Shown here: piece by piece, positions 52,862 through 63,987 of the stretch
How positions within the stretch are numbered: the stretch's first letter is position 1
Layout: the number at the start of each line of letters is the position of its first letter
Assembly (NCBI RefSeq): GCF_000224145.3
Contig: NW_004190425.2
Coordinates: 100,070-164,069 of the forward strand
Length of the DNA: 64,000 bases
Direction: 5' to 3'
Origin: Ciona intestinalis
Lineage: Eukaryota; Chordata; Ascidiacea; Phlebobranchia; Cionidae
The notes under the pieces: generated by a model
The model's database searches: none
What the model was told of the DNA's origin: nothing
The model's input: the letters and a program-made list of their open reading frames with translations, nothing else
Program-made: the position numbers and the translations under genes

Positions 52862-53577
52862 ATCATACCTACGAACCTACAGAGCCATTCTTTACTACAT
52901 TTAATAATCCAACATGAGTGGACATGATGCAGCTCCCAACTGCTTAAGTACTAGCAGATAAGGTGTTCGCGTTTTCCGATTTCATAAAGACCCGGAACGC
53001 AGAAAAGGTAGCTTACTAATTCAAGCAAAGGAACAAAAATAGTAACTCAGTATTGTTTTCCTCAATGTCACTTCGATATTAGGCAAATTTTACAAAGATA
53101 CCTTAGTTTCGTTGCCGGGTATACGCGTTGAGTTTGTGAGCCAAAAAGTAAAATCACGGCAATTTACATGCAAAACTGCAGCTAGATACACCAGTTTATG
53201 GTAATGTTATGCGTTTTTGTTTGTATTTTTATATTTTAAACACGTTCTTTTATTTTTTTGGTTAGTAAACTTGATATTTTCTGTTTTTTTACTCTTGAAT
53301 CGATTAAGTGTTCAATAAAAGTTGATTATTTTTGTGAGGTTTATTATTGTGATAAGATATAACATTAGTAGAAAGCCATTTTTACGCGCAGAAGTGCTTG
53401 ATTTTTAAAAAATCGTAATATTTAAACGAAAAACAGCACCCAGCAATGATAAAATGCTATGCCGTGGGCTCCGTAATGGTGGCGACTATGACGTCATAGA
53501 CGCGAGACAATGGATAACAAGACTCGTTGTTTTACAATCCGTTTCCTAACTTGGTCTATACTAACTTTGACCGAAAC

Positions 53578-54124
53578 TATCACGATTTGCGCATTTCACA
53601 TGCCTGACTAAAGGTACATGTGAATTAAATTCAACCGTTCTCATGTGTTAAATAACGTCATCCAATATTCGGATTCGATTGAGTATTGGACCGAATCCTA
53701 ATAATTTGGATTTCAGCCTTTCCCTATTATATGCATATTATCCTGTTGCCCTAACCAACTGTAAACATCTAACATATGTTAAAAACTAATACAGGTATGG
53801 ACGAGACCTGTATTAATAGTCCTTCTCCAGCGTTTAAATACGAAGCTATACTTTCACATGATTGACAGATGAACTGGAATATATATCGTTGTTTGTTTAA
53901 TTATATATTGTATGGTTCTCGCTGACCAAGTTTTACTGTGGAAATAATAATATGTACATATTGCTTGATTGTGTTCTTAAAATAACATGATTTTTTAAGA
54001 CCCGCATTTGTGCCCAAGGCCTCTTATTTATTAGGCACATAAACGTATCGAAGGGTCTATTGTTACAAGAAATACGTGGCCGCAGGTAAAAGCGCTGCGA
54101 AAGGATACAGAACATGATTTCATG
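53578..54124. other. Intergenic, no feature seen
   Basis: AT-rich sequence with no supported gene. Confidence 0.4.
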
Positions 54125-54282
54125 GTAGTAGGAAGGGGGAAGATGGGAAAACCTTTTATTCTATTTTTTCGTGCCAAATGGTAGTAAACAGAGAATATTC
54201 AAGAAATTCTAAACCTACATCCTCACGACTCCCACAGATCGTGGCTAATTAATTTAAAATACAATCAGGATATTGTACTAAG
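54125..54282. mobile_element. M1 MITE
   Basis: GTAGGAAGGGGGAAGATGGG, CAAATGGTAGTAAACAGAG, CTCACGACTCCCACAGATC, CAGGATATTGTACTAAG; right TIR eroded. Confidence 0.7.
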
Positions 54283-54395
54283 CGTGTCTCGTGTCCTGTT
54301 GATCAAGACGCTTAACATACCATACATTGCTCCACCCTAGTTTTTACTAATGGTTATTCAAATTATCAGCCATATAAAAATAGACAGCGCAAATT
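54283..54395 (+). mobile_element. tRNA-derived SINE fragment
   Basis: CGTGTCCTGTTGATCAAGAC, TGCTCCACCCTAG, CAAATTATCAGCCATATAAA. Cut off by the next M1 element. Confidence 0.65.
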
Positions 54396-54397
54396 AG

Positions 54398-54592
54398 TAC
54401 AGTATGGTGGAGAAAGACGGGACACCTTTTAACTCTACTTTCTCGTCCCATTTAGCAATAAACAAAGAATATTCAAGGAATTATAAAACCATATCCTCCC
54501 GACTACCGTTGTTATTTGTTTAAAATACGACCAGGATATATGGATATTATGTGCTAAAGGTGTCACATCTTACCCCACTACGATTCATAACA
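54398..54592. mobile_element. M1 MITE, near full length
   Basis: TATGGTGGAGAAAGACGGGA left; AAGGTGTCACATCTTACCCC right; body CGTCCCATTTAGCAATAAAC. Confidence 0.8.
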
Positions 54593-54747
54593 TTGTGCAG
54601 TGCAGTTAATTGCCGGATGTCGTGATATATATAGTAGGATGGCTTAGGACTGGACCTGTAAGCACACGAGCCACACGTTTTCTATTATTTTCAATCTTAA
54701 AATAAATTACGATTTTCGGTTAATATCACAAATTAAGTTTTATGAAA

Positions 54748-54952
54748 GAATATAACTTACGAGTTACCAGGAATTAATGTCACTTTGTGCGTGATTCTCT
54801 TTGGGGGATTTGTATGTATGGCTGACAATTTGGACAACTTATTATAGTGACCACTAGGTTGGAGCAATTGCCGCTAAGTGTCTTGTTCAAAGACACATGG
54901 CCGACAATGCTGGTATAGCAACGACGAACTTTAAATCCATTATCTCTGTGTT
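54748..54952 (-). mobile_element. tRNA-derived SINE, minus
   Basis: ACTTACGAGTTACCAGG, GGCTGACAATTTGGACAAC, GTGACCACTAGGTTGGAGC, AAGTGTCTTGTTCAAAGACA, then the head region. Family D element abuts at 54953. Confidence 0.75.
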
Positions 54953-55486
54953 AAAGGGGCATACCAACGAAAAATCAAAATTTGTGTATTGATAGATATG
55001 CTCAAATGTGATCTAAAGCTACCATCAAAGTTTTAAAATACAAAACAGCTTTTGAAAAAAATGAGTTTGAAAACCGCAAATTCGACCGCTGGAGTAAAAT
55101 AAAATTGGCCGTTGCGCAATGCATGGGATTTCCCATAAGAAAAAATTTCACTCAACTTTGATCGTTTCTACTTTTTAAAATACTAAAGAAAATTCAAATT
55201 TTATTTCTGATTTGGTATAATGAATGCTTCTTCTTCAAAACTATATAAAAAAATTGTAAAACATAGACCTTATTATGTTTTAATTTTCGATTGAACATAG
55301 CTACATAATTTGCTGACTCGGCACTTTTTTTCTTATTAGTAAATTTTTAGCACTTTTTTTATATTAAAAAGTTCATTATGTCTCACTAGTACCTACTGTA
55401 TAATTTTTTTTTATAAAAAAGTCAGTTTTTCGTGTTTAAAATTTGGTTTGAAAATATGCTGAGTCGGCATAATCTGGTGTGTACCT
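54953..55486 (+). mobile_element. Family D DNA element, copy 2 (ends at gap)
   Basis: AAAGGGGCATACCAACGAAA, TTTGTGTATTGATAGATATG, GCAAATTCGACCGCTGG and the inner ATAATCTGGTGTG block match the 46193 copy. Runs into the N gap. Confidence 0.7.
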
Positions 55487-55536
55487 NNNNNNNNNNNNNN
55501 NNNNNNNNNNNNNNNNNNNNNNNNNNNNNNNNNNNN
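55487..55536. other. Assembly gap (50 N)
   Basis: Run of N. Confidence 1.
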
Positions 55537-55559
55537 GTACGTGTTAATTAAGCTTAAAA

Positions 55560-56315
55560 CCCTATTAGTAAAATATATATGTTTGCAACAAACTGGGTAA
55601 TACTATAGTACATTTTAAGCATATTGCCAAATATTTCCAAAATCAAAATAGATGACGGTTTTTGGTTAATACCACGAATTAGTACTATCATTCCTTTATT
55701 AATTGACACCAATTTAATAAAATATAAAAAAACGCATAAGGAGTTATTTAACTTTCCGCACAACAAGTGAAATTTTACAAATTCATAAAAAAACACAGGA
55801 TAAGATGGGACAGTTTGAAATCATTGTTAATTTTGATTATTAAGTGTATTTATAAATCGGAATATACGTAAATAACACGAAATAATACTGTACGCTTTAA
55901 AAATTAAGTTTGAACATTCTTTTTCTTGCCCTACTGCTATAGTTTTTAACATGTTACCTATATACATTATATTATTGCATAACAATTGGTATTGTTAGAA
56001 CGACAATGGGTAATGTTCGAACTTCAATGGAAAAATATTGTATCCTACAAATGTATATGAACTTGTATTAATAGAAAATTGACTATAACTATTGATAAAG
56101 TTTTTATTTTTGCTACAAATTGGGTAATACTACTCTGTTTTTGGCACAAGCCTCTTCTTATAAATTAACACCAAGTGCAAATTACAAAATTTCGAATATA
56201 TTTTCAAAATATTATCTTTTTAATATATCAGTATCTTATAGTTTAAAACCCCCTGAGGTATAAATTACTAAATTAAAAGCAAATCTTTCAAAGTTTGGCA
56301 ATGAAAACATACAAA
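55560..56315 (+). mobile_element. Family A element, copy 3
   Basis: AAGCATATTGCCAAATATTT, ACCACGAATTAGTACTATC, ACACAGGATAAGATGGGACA, TGCCCTACTGCTATAG, ACAATTGGTATTGTTAGAAC, CCCCCTGAGGTATAAA in the same order as 26190-26830. Confidence 0.8.
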
Positions 56316-56321
56316 ACTACA

Positions 56322-56917
56322 ATGTGGGGGAAGATTGGACTCTAAATTGAAACATATTTACATTGGCAGTATTCTACAACTTGTAGTTAACCTACCGAGT
56401 TTAACAGGCTGTGCTAGTTTTTTTGCCATGTAAACTTTATATATATACCGTTAAACTAATAATTTTTTGTTGTTTTTATCTTAAATTAAAGTCATTGACC
56501 CCTGCCTGTTTCCTTTATGCTTATATCTTAGCGTTTTTTACAAAACTAAAACTAGTTTTATGAGACAAAATCAAACTGTACGAAATATTCAAGGTTGTTT
56601 TATGAAGCTATGAAACTAGTTTAATCGTCCGCAAACTAAAAAAATCATTGGCTTTACTATGATTTAGCGAGCATTCAAAAATAGCACCTTACTATTTCGC
56701 ATTTTTTTACCTGTTGTTTCTATTTTACATATTTTTTTTAATTTTTAAAAACAGTAATCAGCTTTGACGCGCGTTTTATAAAGTCGTGATAATACTGTCA
56801 AATAATTCTGTAACCTTATTTTCCTGATTATCATTAAATGGGGGTTCGTAAAAAGAAAATTAAAAAAGAGTCTCGTCTGACAAAGTGTCCCATCTTCCCC
56901 CACCCTACTATATTTCG
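56322..56917 (-). mobile_element. Family C element, inverted copy
   Basis: Reverse complement of the 40777-41395 element throughout: AATGTGGGGGAAGATTGGAC at one end, TTCCCCCACCCTACTATA at the other. Confidence 0.85.
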
Positions 56918-56924
56918 CACAAAT

Positions 56925-57194
56925 ATATTATCACAAATTATTTCCAAGTGCCTATATGACTGAATTTCGAATATATATATTTTTCGTAGATTATTGTGGT
57001 AATATGTATTAGTATATGGCGTTTGAATTAGGCCTCCACCCTTGAGGTATAAAACTTGTTGAATCAGAGTCAAAGCTTTCAAAGTCTGGCAATATAAAAC
57101 AACAAAACTATAAACAAAAAATTAATGATATTAGTTAGTATTATTCTCCAGCTTAACAGCCTAGCTGTGCCAGTTTCTTTGACGCGTAAACTTT
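56925..57194. mobile_element. Repeated family A/C end sequences
   Basis: ATTTCCAAGTGCCTATATGA, CCCTTGAGGTATAAAAC, TTCAAAGTCTGGCAATATA, AACAGCCTAGCTGTGCCAG repeat the order seen at 56160-56430, so this is a second pass through the same modules. Confidence 0.6.
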
Positions 57195-57766
57195 ATATAT
57201 AGTGGGGTGGGGTGAGACGGGACACGGCCAAAGATCTGACTTTGTTAATAAACCTTGTTTTACGGAAACCAATCATTCACTAATGAACAAAAAAGTAAAT
57301 GTTACAGAATTTTCACTGTCCAACTAAGTGGGCGACAAAGGCAGTTTACTATTGTCAGTTGCTCAGTATTTAAATTCGGCGTTGAACGAATATAACCTTT
57401 TTCGATAACTGAAAAAAGGAATATAAATATAAGTTGCCCGCTCGCTAAAATCAAAATCTAAGTTAAATATAAGTTTGAACGCTCGCTAAATCAAAATCAT
57501 AAAACCCTCGAAATTTTGTGGTTTGCGAGTTTTAATCATCAATCCAGCATCGTAGTTTTTTAACATAAATGTAAATTTGTTTGCTAGTTATTTTAAATTT
57601 TCTCTTATTACAAGTTCATATGCATTTGTAGGATACAATATTTATCAATTAAAGTTCGAACAATACCCATCACCTAAAGTGGTATAATTCAAAAACCGCC
57701 ATATATTTTGATTTTGGAAGTATTGGACAATAGTGTCCCATCTTCCCCCGCTCCACTATGTATAAT
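57195..57766. mobile_element. Element with GGGTGGGGTGAGACGGGACAC-type ends
   Basis: TAGTGGGGTGGGGTGAGACG on the left; TCCCATCTTCCCCCGCTCC-ACTA on the right. Body contains CGCTCGCTAAAATC words as in family C. No ORF. Confidence 0.65.
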
Positions 57767-59632
57767 TTTAAAACGGTATTTTTTTGCTGATTTCGTATCT
57801 GATTTAAGCAATGTTGGTCCTAAGCCTGCTTATCTTAGTTTTCCTTACAAAACTAAAACTAAACTGAATGAAATATTTGAGTCTAGACTCTATTTTATTA
57901 AACTACGGTATTGGATTATTGATTTAAACCCGCGAACTACCATGTTTTGGTGGTTTTATATAATTCAGCGAGCATGCAAAATGAGAATATTTTATAAATG
58001 TTCTGTTTTCATACATTGAAAAACTGTTGTCTTCGTTCTACAACGATTTTTTATGTTTAACAACAGTAACCGTCAACACGCGACTGTGTTTGACCGTGAG
58101 AGTACTGTCGTATAAAATTGTAACATTATTTATGTCTAATAATTTTAAAGTCCCACCTCCTGTCGCCAATTGAAAAAAAATATTCGCCTATTGAAAAAAA
58201 AGCAATATGTAGGGAAAGTCGCCACAAGCAGGTACTTTGTCTGTGGCGTTTCTTTATTCGAATAGTTTTTAAGTACATTAGATGCGAGACTTAATAGATA
58301 AGGTTAAAGCGACGGTCAGCGTATTAGGAATGAACGATTACTTAAGCGAGAAAATGCAAAGCAAGCACGTTTACTATACCTCTAATACATAAATACTTCG
58401 TATTTGTAAAACTTATACCCACTGTAAACATTTCTTACATTTCATAATTGGCTATATTATATTACATTCCAATTTTGTGCAGAATATTGTTTGCGTCCTC
58501 AAACGGCCTTTTTAGAACAATGATCCTTTTTGTTCAACGATATATTCAAATTACGGGTTAGATCAAAACATTACCAAAATGTTAAAACGTGGCTGGGATC
58601 CCAGCTCCTATATTTGTATCAACAAGGCTTTATTAAAGACTTCCGCAAAGGCAGGATATCGGACTGTTGTTGTTTATCACGCGAGTGGAAGTTGCGACAG
58701 TATCGTTGTAGGTTATACTTAATTTAAACCTCAGTCAGGAAGATTCAACTTAGCATTAGTTATCTCTATAGTTGTGAGCATATATAGCCTACTCATGTAT
58801 AAAGTACGCGTTATATGGTATGGGTGATTTTGGAAGTAACAAAGGCCGTTTTTAACTGACTGGATGGCCATTTGAATATAAACATAGTGCTTCATATAGT
58901 GTATTTAACCCACCACCGTATTGCGCATGTTGCCTACGTGTTTTCCATCAATAGATATTAGGTTTGTAGCATAGGAATTACGTAGCTATACTCCTACACA
59001 GGTTGCTGAGGTGATACGAGAAAAACAACGAGCTATAACAGTGTAGTATTACATGTAACAGACTGCGCATACACTTTGCTTGCTTCTAATTAGAAAATGT
59101 GCTACAGGGTTAGGAATAACGTGTGATGATACACGTATAGCGAGTGGTATATGGAACGAGAAAAGAAAGTAAGACGCACGAGATAAATGAATAATAAAAA
59201 GAAAGAGGATATTGGTTGTATGTGCAATACTTCCGTATATTGTTCCCTTTCATTATTTTTACGTCATCAACTTTTAAAGTGCGGTGGGTTAACCAACGGT
59301 GTCCCATCTTGCCCCACCCTACCATATATTCGTTTACTGTACGACGAAGGCAATTTTAACACGGTTAGGTGACGTATAGTGATCTCGGTTACGTAGTTAC
59401 TATCAGTTACGTACCTGCGTTGAAACAACACTGCACCATATACGAAACCGCGAAAAATGATTCAACCAACCAGTCTCGTGTCTCCACGCGGAAACAATTA
59501 CGTAATTATGACGTAAAAATAGAAAAACCATCGAGAGTTCATTTGTTTTAAATATATACCCATAATTTCAGGAATAAGGTTTGACAAATGCAGTGAATTA
59601 TTTTTTAAAGAATATCAGTTTATTAACAGAAC
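57767..59632. other. Upstream region of the integrin alpha gene
   Basis: No gene called; a 103-codon frame at 57708-58019 overlaps repeat sequence. A repeat end TGTCCCATCTTGCCCCACCC lies at 59300-59319. A TAATTTCAG acceptor at 59563-59571 precedes the integrin start by about 60 bases. Confidence 0.4.
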
Positions 59633-62600
59633 ATGAGGGAATTATTAAAGTTCATATTGATTTGTGCCGTTTTGTTTTGGCAAAGTGAAGCATATTTTCT
59701 TGAAGTGCGAGAAAATGCGACGAACGCTATTAATTTTAACAATACGATTGACGTTAAAACGACCAACGGAGCGTTACCTGGATACGCTTTGATTGCATCA
59801 ATGGAACAAAACGTTATCAGGTATAATTAAATTTAATCGCCATTTTAAAAAAAATAAGGCGCAAAAAAGTTGTACAGACAAAATACAATCAAATAATGTT
59901 TGTAGTTTGTTAGCGGGTGCGCCAAAGTTCAGCGGGTTGTATAATGTTGGATCCACTGGTGATGGGGCCGTCATTAAATGTTCAGCTAACGTCCAACCGT
60001 TCTCTTCAACGACCAAAGCAGGTACCTTCTTGAATTTGTGAATTTTGAAGCAATATGTGCTAAAGGGTCCTGTCTTACCTTACTACCAAATATTTCACAT
60101 GTTCTTTTTTACAAATGTTTTTTACGTATTTAACATCGCATACTAAGTAATCTGACACCCAAGAAAGCAACATAAGTTAAAAGTTCGAAGTGTAGACAAT
60201 CTTGTGTCCGCTTATAACCAGCAAACGTCATCACCTTTGAGTAATGTGGAAGTCCGAACTTATATCATAACATTAACTGTATTTGTAAAAGGAAACACGA
60301 AATGGATGACCGATCATGGCTGCTCTGTTGTATTGAATACCAACGCAGTCCCGACCGGCGATAATCAAAACAAATCTGCAGACGCCATTGGAATGACTAT
60401 GATACCGTTAGGGGGAAATAAAACAGCCGTGAGTATCCAGTGTAAATATTTATAGCGGAAATGTAATTATGCTTTGTTCATATAGCGTTTTAACAAAGTG
60501 TTGAACGTTTTGTTCTTAAATACTGTCACCAGGTTGTAAAAATTGATTTCATACTTCCTTTTATCCTAAATGAATATAGGTCGGATAGGATGAAACTTCC
60601 CATTTGGTATTAAATGAAGAATATTTAGAATTATATAACTGTAGCCACGCAGCAGAAAATAATCACGAACACAGCAGTTACGATGCGTGGTAACCTATAA
60701 GGGAACACGTTAAAACGACAGTCGGTATAACACAGGTGATTTGTTTCATACACCTTGTGCAAGTTTACAAGTTTTCACTTTTATAACTTATCGTGTAGAC
60801 AATCCATTAGTGACCACCAGGTTGATGGTTAGAGCCATACATATACGCCAACAACGTGGGCAGCGAGTAATAAGGTATATTAATATTCATGTAACATCAT
60901 GACGAATTTTATGTGACGTCACAGGTTTGTTCGCCCGGAAGAAGGAAGATATGTGGACGTAGTTTGAGGTTATCCCCGGGTGCATGTTACACAGGAACGC
61001 TTGGAGCTGCTATGACTATGAAAACGGGGTGGGGAGAGATACGTAAGTAATTCTACTGATTTTAGTCCCATAATATAGCGGGATGGAGAAAGATGGGACA
61101 CCTTCAGCACATAATGTCCAAATGCCCTGATCGGGTTTTAACCATTAACCACGGTCTATGGGAGTCTTGCAGATACATTAACGTTATTGTTTAAATGTTC
61201 TTTGTTTCCTACCAAATGTGAATAAACAAAATGAAAGGTGTCCCATCTTACCTCACCCTACCATATGACAAAGTTTCTGTACTAATTGAATTGCGATTCC
61301 AAAATATAATATATGGGCTGTTTAAAGACTTTTTTACTTTTGCGTAGAAGTATATATTCGATTATCGAATAATATGTGCGACTAAACGAAAGTAGCCTAC
61401 CTGAAATGTAAATTAACGCCTAAAACATCTCTTTTACAGCATGTTTTAAGAACTACCTTGACCTTGTCTATGTAGTGGACAGTTCAAATTCCATATCAGA
61501 TGCAAATTTTACCATCATGAAACAGATTATTGTCAATGCTTCAGAAGCTTTTGAAGCAAGCATTGGTGATACTACACAAGTCGCTGTATTGCAATACGGG
61601 AACTTAGATTCGGCGGCGTAAGTAGGCTATACTTGTTTACCTATTCTATATTGAATTTTTTTTTGTAAGTACAGAACAGGACACATGTAAAATTTATATT
61701 TATGCTCCTTCACAATAGTGTTAAATCCCATTAGTGTTAAAACATTTTACACGACTCTCACGCCCCGGTCCGCATGATAAGAAACAATCCCAAAAAAGGT
61801 TTGTCCGGTGCCGTGGCATAGTGGTTAGCGCGCCTGCCTGTAAGCCAGAGGTAATTGGTTCAAGGCTCGTCGCTGCTACCATTGTTGGCGTATGTGTCCT
61901 TGGGCAAGACACTTACTTTCAAGATTCAATTCAAAATAATTACCCACAAAGTAACATAACTGGGTCAGCTGGCAGGAAGGGTATGAACACATTCAGAGGT
62001 AAATACACAAACCGCAAACTGTATTCGACGTATTCATAAGGTACTCAACACAACAGCCTTCGTATTTCATTGCTATAATGCAGTTAACCCAACAGCACGA
62101 TTAGTCTAATACTAAGAAAAAAGGACAGGTGGCACCAAGGCCACATCAGGCAAAAAGTGCTTAGAGCACGTGATCAGTCTGCAGCTGGCAGATGCTATAA
62201 ACAGTTTACAACAACAAGTTTAAATCTTTTATCACCAGGTTTGATCACACGGATTCAAAATATTACAAATCACCAACAAAACTCGGAGATTGCAATGACA
62301 TCGATTGTTTTAACCGAGCCATCAAAGCTAACATGACACATCTAAATGCAGCAAACACTTTTACAAGCTTGGCAATAAGAAGGGCAGTAGAGGTAATTGT
62401 TCATTTATTTTTCCGCAAAAAAACCTATATAAAAATTAAGTACATCTATAGGTCAATCAAAAGTCCTAGGGGTTTCCATTTGATTATACTCCGTATACTC
62501 AATTGAAAAAATCAAACAAATTAAAATAATGGTGCACGAAATAGGACATCCGTGTTATAATTTCTGTAGTTGCCAACCTTGTGAAGATAAACAAGTTACA

Positions 62601-63987
62601 TAATTAAAATATCAAATAATCACCCATGCTTATTATTAATAAATTTGTATCAACCATACAGTTTGACTTTGCACAATCAAAAAACAAAGATAAAGCAAAA
62701 AAGATTTTAGTTCTTATAACTGATGGTCAAGCAAACTTTCAATCCCAGTTGATTGTGAGGTAAACATTACTTGATATCTAAAAATAGTCTTTATGATATT
62801 CCTAGCACCTTAAATTACATTATTATTATGTAATTGACATGGTTGCGTTTAACTTGCGTAGTGACTATACAATGTCTGCTTTATATTCAGTACACTGGGC
62901 TGTAAGCTTATTGTTGCTATGCTGATATGTGTGTTGACATTCACTCATGTTAAATATATTTATGCGTTTGTACATCTGCTCTGTGTCACTGTAAAGTGCA
63001 TGCTTAATATAGTTATTTTGTCATCCAACAGTTATAGATTAACACAATCGCACAACATCACGGTTTACGCCATCGGTGTTGCTTTAAAATCTGATGCAGA
63101 GCTTCGTATAAGTGCAAATGGTGGTGTAAGTAAAGAACGAGTATTGGATGCTAATAACTACAGTGAACTATCAAAAGCTCTACGAAATTTAACGGAAACA
63201 ATTGCTCAGTCAAGTGGAGAAGGTTTGGCCATTGTAATGAATGTTAAAAAATGAAAATGTAACTGTTGGACGCAATAGTTTATTAGTGGTTAGAACCCTA
63301 CGTTGTAACCAAAGCAGAGGGGGTTTAATTTTTGTAGCTTCCATTGTAGCTGTGTGTGTCGGCAAAACACTAAAAGGACACCTTCCTAGAAGTCACTAGT
63401 CACTAATGCATTTTCTAAAATTGACAGCTAGGCTGAACAAACAGTTATCCACAAAGTTGCATAAGTGGTAACTCGTAAGCGGACACGAGGTGTATGAAGT
63501 GAGGCAAAAATGTTATATTGACTGTTTCATACACCCCAAACCAGCTTACGAGTTATCAAGTATATGTTACTTTCCGGCTGATTATTTTGGGGGGAATTTT
63601 TAATTTTTCTTATCGAATCTTATGTGTAACTGATAATTTGAACAACCCATAAGTGACCCCTGGGTTGGAGCAGTTGCTGTTAAGTGTCTTGCCCAAGGAC
63701 ACATGCGCCCTGCCCCACAATGATAGCAGCATACAGCCTTGAAGCCATTACCTGTAGATTAGAGGCAGGCACACAAACCACTTTTCTACAGAGATAAACG
63801 CTCGACAACATTTAAATAAATAATTGTCATTCCTAGGCTGTTTGCTGCTACCATCACTGAGGATGGAGATGAATAATCGCCATTCCTAATTTTATAACCA
63901 ATGTTTGTTTTCTATATAGGTCAAGCCACTGGTGGTATTACTCTGGAAAATGCAGTGCTTGGAGTTTCTGCTAACTATAATCCAAAG
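59633..63987 (+). CDS. Integrin alpha subunit with inserted I (vWA) domain, 5' part
   Basis: Cell-surface adhesion receptor subunit. Exons 59633-59820, 59906-60021, 60292-60428, 60925-61042, 61440-61617, 62239-62392, 62662-62759, 63032-63222, 63920-63987, phases matching; continues past the window. MRELLKFILICAVLFWQSEA is a good signal peptide. First beta-propeller blade: LLAGAPKFSG, GSTGDGAVIKC. Second: AIGMTMIPLGG, VCSPGRRKICG. I domain (exons 5-8): LDLVYVVDSSNSIS gives the MIDAS DxSxS; NTFTSLAIRRAV the MIDAS Thr; VLITDGQAN the MIDAS Asp; ends TETIAQ. Then GGITLENAVLGVSANY returns to the propeller. Exon 3 could start instead at 60195 in the same phase. Resembles ascidian I-domain integrins related to the alphaHr1 group; orthology to a given vertebrate chain is not claimed. 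Confidence 0.9.
60051..60092. mobile_element. M1 MITE end fragment
   Basis: CAATATGTGCTAAAGGGTCC then TGTCTTACCTTACTACC. Integrin intron 2. Confidence 0.55.
60578..60660. mobile_element. M1 MITE left fragment
   Basis: GTCGGATAGGATGAAACTTC, CCATTTGGTATTAAATGAAG, AATATTTAGAATTATATAAC. Confidence 0.5.
60690..60880 (-). mobile_element. tRNA-derived SINE, minus
   Basis: ACGACAGTCGGTATAACAC, TTTCATACACCTTGTGC, CCATTAGTGACCACCAGGTT, ATATACGCCAACAACG. Integrin intron 3. Confidence 0.75.
61073..61266. mobile_element. M1 MITE, intact
   Basis: TAGCGGGATGGAGAAAGATG and GACACC left; GGTGTCCCATCTTACCTCAC right; body TAATGTCCAAATGCCCTGAT, ACGGTCTATGGGAGTC. Integrin intron 4. Confidence 0.85.
61796..62040 (+). 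mobile_element. tRNA-derived SINE with clear pol III boxes
   Basis: Best head in the window. A box TGGCATAGTGG (61814-61824) and B box GGTTCAAGGCT (61857-61867) have tRNA-like spacing. Body ACCATTGTTGGCGTATG, TTGGGCAAGACACTTAC, then an internal deletion and ACCCACAAAGTAACATAAC. Integrin intron 5. Confidence 0.85.
62528..62605 (+). mobile_element. tRNA-derived SINE tail
   Basis: GGTGCACGAAATAGGACATC, CGTGTTATAATTTCTG, GAAGATAAACAAGTTACATA. Integrin intron 6. Confidence 0.65.
63262..63525 (+). mobile_element. tRNA-derived SINE, plus arm of a tail-to-tail pair
   Basis: TTTATTAGTGGTTAGAACC head, GTGTGTGTCGGCAAAACACT, CACAAAGTTGCATAAGTGG, ACTCGTAAGCGGACACGAGG, TGTATGAAG. Confidence 0.75.
63522..63795 (-). 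mobile_element. tRNA-derived SINE, minus arm of a tail-to-tail pair
   Basis: TGTTTCATACACCCCAAACC, CAGCTTACGAGTTATCAAG, CCATAAGTGACCCCTGGGTT, AAGTGTCTTGCCCAAGGACA, GAGGCAGGCACACAAACCAC. Confidence 0.8.

Larger units (their letters stand above)
51377..53569 (+). mobile_element. P-element-like DNA transposon relic with THAP-type exon
   Basis: TIRs CAAAGTTAGTATAGACCA (51377) and inverted GGTCTATACTAACTTTG (to 53569) continue inward as GTTAGGAAACGG. Perfect 8-bp target duplication ACCGAAAC at 51369-51376 and 53570-53577. At 52914-53008 a frame reads MSGHDAAPNCLSTSR, one stop, then GVRVFRFHKDPERRK before a GTAGCT donor; Cys spacing and FHKDPERRK resemble the start of a THAP domain, found in P-superfamily transposases. 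A hAT at 51707-52861 interrupts it. Without that insert it is about 1.03 kb, too short for a full transposase, so non-autonomous. Palindromic GGAGCCCAC/GTGGGCTCC blocks lie inside both ends. Confidence 0.75.
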
